DNA of 64,000 nt from Lineolata rhizophorae. Taxonomy: Eukaryota > Ascomycota > Dothideomycetes > Lineolatales > Lineolataceae. Below are positions 60,006 to 64,000 of the stretch, piece by piece. The first letter of the stretch is position 1, and each line of letters starts with the position of its first letter. The notes under the pieces are model-generated. The model did no database searches. It saw nothing but the letters and a program-made list of their open reading frames with translations, and was not told where the DNA came from. Both the position numbers and the translations under genes were made by a program. The DNA lies in contig MU001672.1 of assembly GCA_010093515.1 (NCBI GenBank), positions 1,093,508-1,157,507 on the forward strand, given 5' to 3'.

Positions 60006-60776
60006 TTAATGCTTGGGACCGGAAGGCGCTGATCCCGGAGCACCGCTGTACCGCTCTTCACCCTCCGACTTGAACAACAGCTGGACCCAAAAGACCTTGT
60101 TATCCTCGTCGTACCAAGTCCAGAAGCGGCCATCACGGCGGTCGATCTCGCGAGCCTGCAGCTTAAAAGCGCAGGTGTTGTACGGCTCCGCTGCGACCAC
60201 CATGTACTGGAAGTTCTTATCGGGCTCCTCCACTTTCTGCTCAAACGCGCTCATGAAGCGCACGCGCGGAACAACGCCCTCCGCAATCTCTTCGTAGTGA
60301 AGTTGGAAGAGAAGACCGAGTTGACGGGTCAAGGGATCCCTCCGCTTGGTGATATTGTATCCAGGGCGGCCAATTTTGACAACGTTGCGCTTGACTTGAA
60401 CGCCTTGCTGGCCACCCGGCATGAATTGCCCATCGCGAGGCTTTCCCTCCTTCTCTTCTTTCGCCGCACGACGAGCAAGGTTGGTCTGGTGCTTGCGACC
60501 CTGAGTGTGCGCGAGGTAGGAGCCGTCATTTTGGTGAACAGTCAGACAAAGCCTACATTCAAAAGTACCAACATGGTTCTTGAAGAAGTATGGATCTTTG
60601 TCGAGGTCGATGGTCTCGAGAGCGAGACGGCGGAGACGCTCGCGGCGGTCGAGATTGGTGGCAGACTTTGAGGCAACCCCTCCGCCACCAAATTTAGAAC
60701 CGGCGCGGTTCTATCTTCCGATCAGTATCGGCTACCTGGCTTAAAGCTTGGGGTAATTACTTACTTGGTAGTCCAT
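60006..60776 (-). CDS. prp11: Splicing factor 3A subunit 2 (SF3a66, Prp11)
   Basis: A 12-nt first exon (60776-60765, MDYQ) and exon 60710-60006 give 238 residues. The start MDYQNRAGSKFGGGGVAS, the U1-type C2H2 zinc finger (FECRLCLTVHQNDGSYLAHTQGRKHQ), and the body VKRNVVKIGRPGYNITKRRDPLTRQLGLLFQLHYEEI and FWTWYDEDNKVFWVQLLFK are near-invariant in the family. The subunit belongs to the U2 snRNP and helps bind the branch site. The long Pro-rich repeat tail of the animal protein is missing, as is usual in fungi. The tiny first exon is split right after MDYQ; the donor is GTAAGT. Confidence 0.96.
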
Positions 60777-61274
60777 GGTAAAGAAACCACAGATACAACC
60801 GCCACCAGCGGAGAAGTGGTCAAGGAGGCGTCCCGGATGTGTTTTGCGAGACGGCGAGGATTGAGAGGTAGGACACAGAAGTGGGACTGTCAGATACGCC
60901 GGACACTTTAGAGCTCTGCAGTGCAGCTGCTCAAGTCCCGGTGGCGACGCCTGTCCAGGAAGTGTCGTGTCGGTTGACGCGAAGTTCTAAGTCTAGGCAA
61001 GGCTAAGCCGGCTTCGGATCGGTAAAATTATTTTGCCGGTAGGGCTGAGATTCGCACGTGACATCTAAAGTCCAGTTTACTGCTTAATGTTAACTCTACA
61101 GTAGATTGAGACATTGTTCTGTAATTCGATTCCTATTGATTTCTCTTTCCTCCAAAGGATATCAGTCCATGCGCAAACAGTATGCCTTTTGTACAGTTTG
61201 CTGAAGGCTAGAAGGATCTTTCGAATTATCTAAGGATACCCCAATACTTCAAGGTGACAGGAGTCACGAACACT
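60777..61274. promoter_or_regulatory. prp11 upstream region and ola1 3' flank
   Basis: This 498 bp on the minus-strand path runs from the ola1 stop to the prp11 start. It is AT-rich toward ola1 and contains no ORF of note, so it should carry the ola1 3' end and the prp11 promoter. Confidence 0.55.
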
Positions 61275-62870
61275 CTAGCCTTTGGCAGCGCCAGCTTTAA
61301 TCAACAGAATATCACCGTCTTCGACAACATAGTCCTTGCCTTTCGTCATCACTTTGCCCTTTGCTTTTACTCCTGCCTCATCGCCTTCTTCCCTCAGGAC
61401 ATTGTAGTTATATACGACCGCCTGGATAAATGTCTTTTCGAAGTCTAGACGTAGCAAAATCAGCATTCAGCCACAGAGACTGTGCAGTTCTCTTTGACAT
61501 ACCGGTATGAATAACACCGGCTGCTTGTGGGGCCTTTGTGCCTTGGCGGATGGTCCATTGGCGGACTTCATCCGCACCGGTAGTGAAAAAGCTGATTAGG
61601 CCCAGAGCCTTGCGCATTGTGAGAATGACTTTCGGCAAAGATGACTTGGTACCGAGCTTTTTCAATTCCTCTTCGGCCTCCGTATCGGGCATAACAGCAA
61701 GACGCTCCTCCATCTGAACGGAGATGGGAATGACTGGGTCGCCGGTAGCGTTCTCCTTGATCCATTCGGCGATCTTCGGAAGATGCTTATTTTTCTGCCG
61801 GATGTAGTCCCTCTCGCTGAGGTTAACTAGATAGACAACCGGCTTCGAGGTAAGTAGGAAGAGAGGGTTAATAACTTCCACCTATAAATACCCAGTACCA
61901 TTAGCTTTTGATGTGCAAAGGAGAACGGAACCTCGATTGACGATTATAGGTAATCAGATGGGACTTCTTCTCATAAAGTCCTCTACGTTGAATCACGCGA
62001 GGCCTTCGAAGAGCTGGGATTATATCGAGCACGTGGCTCTTTGTCATCACTGAATCTGGCGGACAAGTTGTCGTACGTATGTACTCAAATGCGATCTTCC
62101 TTACCTCTTTCGGACTCCAGTCCCCCTTCCGCACATCCTTTCCCGCCTTGAGCATGTCGAGAACCTTCTCCACCGTACCTTGCTCTTCCCTCAGCTTCTT
62201 CATTTCCAAGCTCTGTCCTCCCCGCCGAGTCTGCTTGACGAGGTTCTCATGAGCCTTCTCCGCGAACTCAATATCCTTAAGCCGTAGCTCCTCGCTGATG
62301 ATATTCAAATCCCGAATCGGATCAACGTCACCCTCAACGTGAATGATCTCCGCGTCATCAAAACATCGAACCACCTGGAAAATGGCGTCGACGGCGCGGA
62401 TGTGCGAGAGGAAAGCATTTCCCAAGCCGGCACCGGTAGAAGCACCCTTGGTCAAGCCGGCAATGTCGTACACGGTCAAGTTCGCGGGGACCTCGGACTT
62501 GGGCTTGTAATGCTTGCATAGCCAGTCAAACCGCTCGTCAGGGACAATGACTCGAGCTTCCTCCGGGTCAATGGTCGCATATGGGAAGTTCTGGGCCAGG
62601 GATTAGCATGGCAGACTGGGCGGTTTGAGAGCCACGAGGAAAGAATTACCGCCGGATTGCCTAGCGAGCATTTGGTGATTGCCTGGAAGAGTGTCGACTT
62701 GCCAACGTTGGCCAGCCCCACCTGTGATAACAGGGTCAGCTAATGTGCTTGACAGAAAATCGTACAGTACGAACACCTTAGGGCTTGGCGCATACAATAC
62801 CGCTCTTGAGGTTGTTGCCCGGCCTGCCCAGCGGGAGCTTTTCCTGCTTGACTTCCTTCTTGGGAGGCAT
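61275..62870 (-). CDS. ola1: Obg-like ATPase 1 (Ola1/YchF)
   Basis: Five exons, 62870-62796, 62721-62650, 62590-62105, 61881-61503 and 61444-61275, give 393 residues. After MPPKKEVKQEKLPLGRPGNNLKSGI comes the P-loop VGLANVGKST, FPYATIDPEEARV (switch 1), YDIAGLTKGASTGAGLGNAFL (switch 2), and a coiled-coil insert around KDIEFAEKAHENLVKQTRRGGQSLEMKKLREEQG. The NLSERD segment takes the place of the NKxD motif of true GTPases, which explains the preference for ATP. The TGS domain at the end reads KTFIQAVVYNYNVLREEG. Ola1 binds ribosomes and modulates stress responses. Intron 3 is long (223 bp) and partly open; the splice KE/VEVINPLFLLT follows family sequence. It is divergent from the PPPDE gene. 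Confidence 0.95.
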
Positions 62871-63524
62871 CTTGTTCCTTCTGCTGGCAAAGCCTCGGGA
62901 TGACCAAACTAGGATGCGCCAGGCAGGCGATGAGGAAAAGGAAAAGGAGTTCGCACCGGCAGTACTTGCTGCGCACTGGCGTAAAAGAGGAAAGAGAGAA
63001 TTGAAAGGAACGCGGGGAGGGCGCGAGGCGGTCGTGGTGGCAGATGATGGGTGACGAGGCAGCTACGAGCCCCGTCCGACAGACATTGACACGCTGGATG
63101 CACGAAATCCTTTTCGCGGTGCTTGGGCGGCCGGTGTGCACAGCTGCGGCCGTGACTGGCTGGCGCCGCCAAGGGGGCACCGCCACGGAGCCTGCCCCAG
63201 ACAGCCGCGCCACAACGCCCCGCGCCTCGTGAAGCCTCCCACCACATTGGCCGCTACGCGCGTCGCAGCTGTGGTCCACCTCCCGACCTCGCCGAGCTCC
63301 GCCTGCATGCGGCGCTCTCTGCTGCAGGCCGGAAGGCACTTTTGACCACCTATCGATTCCGCGCGCACCCAGCCTCCATCCCATCGCCCTTCCATCCCAC
63401 CCGTCCCATCCTCCGTCCTTCTCGTTCACGACTGCTCCGCACGCCGACGTCATCTTCGCCGTCGAGGTCGGTTCGTCGAGCCGGCTCCTTGACGTCGCAT
63501 CCGTTACTGTCTGGCCGTGCCGTC
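62871..63524. promoter_or_regulatory. Divergent ola1/PPPDE control region
   Basis: The spacer of 654 bp lies between the two starts. It is GC-rich in the middle; the PPPDE side (63345-63430) is C-rich. An open frame continues upstream from the chosen PPPDE Met to 63342 but lacks family character. Confidence 0.55.
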
Positions 63525-64000
63525 ATGTCCTCGTCCACGTCCGACATTCCCACCAGACCCCTTGCCCCTTCTCGCAAGTCGTCTAGCCACCGGAGCACCA
63601 TATCGCAACACCGGACCGAAGTAAAGATCAATGTTTACGACTTGCTACCGGTATCACGCGACACCAGAATTGCCCCCGCTCACCGGGATTCGGAAGCTAA
63701 CAGCAAATTCCACTTGCAGCCAGGGACACTATCATCGGTTTTGTGGACACTTGGGGGCTCCTTGCTCCATTCCGGCGTTGTTATTAAGGATCGAGAGTAC
63801 GCGTATGGTGGCCATGACAGGGCCGGTGTGAGCGGTGTTTACTGGACACGGTATGCACTGACTTGCTTAATTCTCATTTTGGTCCACAGCTTTACTCTAA
63901 CAAATTCGTAGACCAGGTCTTGAGCCACCAGGAGGAACCTACCGATGTTCAATACTTCACGGCTTTTCCTTTCGTTCCGAAGAGCAATTAGACGAGATCA
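63525..64000 (+). CDS. PPPDE-family thiol peptidase (DeSI-like), cut by window end
   Basis: Exons 63525-63650, 63720-63850 and 63912 to the window end join in phase. The product begins with a Ser/Arg-rich stretch, then VKINVYDLLPPGTLSSVLWTLGGSLLHSGVVIKDREYAYGGHDRAGVSGVYWTRPGLEPPGGTYRCSILHGFSFRSEEQLDEI. The LHSGVV block with its histidine and the REYAYGG block mark the PPPDE (DUF862) fold of deSUMOylating or deubiquitinating isopeptidases. The catalytic Cys normally comes later and lies beyond the window. Intron 1 (69 bp) divides by three and is open, so an unspliced reading would add 23 residues. The start at 63525 rather than 63342 is a judgement based on family similarity. Confidence 0.85.

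Overview
This is nuclear DNA of a filamentous ascomycete (Pezizomycotina, probably a Sordariomycete; the class is inference). The grounds are short GT-AG introns of about 50-120 bp, GC-ending codons, long GC-rich intergenic DNA beside AT-rich islands that look mutated by RIP, and fungal families such as a GPI-anchored copper-only superoxide dismutase and CYP504. I assembled about 20 protein-coding genes by joining exons in phase. I see no rRNA, no complete tRNA, no CRISPR array and no bacterial DNA.

Layout. From 1 to 3370 there is no gene. At 3.4-4.3 kb lies a cell-surface Cu-only SOD. At 5.1-11.1 kb is an aromatic catabolic cluster: a CYP504 P450 (phenylacetate or hydroxyphenylacetate hydroxylase), fumarylacetoacetase, and homogentisate 1,2-dioxygenase, the last two divergent. 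An upstream reading frame with strong coding bias overlaps the start of the dioxygenase gene in another frame. From 11.1 to 16.5 kb is an AT-rich desert holding a decayed non-LTR retroelement piece. From 16.5 to 32.8 kb are housekeeping genes: Leo1 (Paf1 complex), Mob2, ARF1, a CorA-like transporter, a GNAT acetyltransferase, ribosomal protein L10a/uL1, Mix23 and DNA ligase I. From 33.7 to 49.4 kb come Apq12, a Mid2-like membrane protein, the exosome nuclease Dis3 and V-ATPase subunit H. Rsc7 (Swi/Snf-RSC) spans 49.4-51.7 kb, followed by an 8.3 kb GC-rich stretch without a convincing gene. The right end has Prp11/SF3a2, Ola1 and a PPPDE peptidase cut by the window edge.

Six head-to-head pairs (fahA/hmgA, leo1/mob2, corA-like/GNAT, mix23/ligase, dis3/vma13, ola1/PPPDE) probably share promoter regions. 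The only obvious functional cluster is the P450-fahA-hmgA group: the P450 would feed homogentisate into ring cleavage, and fumarylacetoacetase ends the path in fumarate and acetoacetate. The maleylacetoacetate isomerase of that path is not in the window.

The observations most worth checking are the overlapping upstream ORF of hmgA, G-quadruplex-type tracts next to the P450 and SOD genes, an in-frame stop-free mob2 intron that would encode a hydrophobic helix, the Rsc7 upstream GC desert, and a tRNA 3'-end-like sequence in the AT-rich island. I did not find a clearly new multi-gene system.
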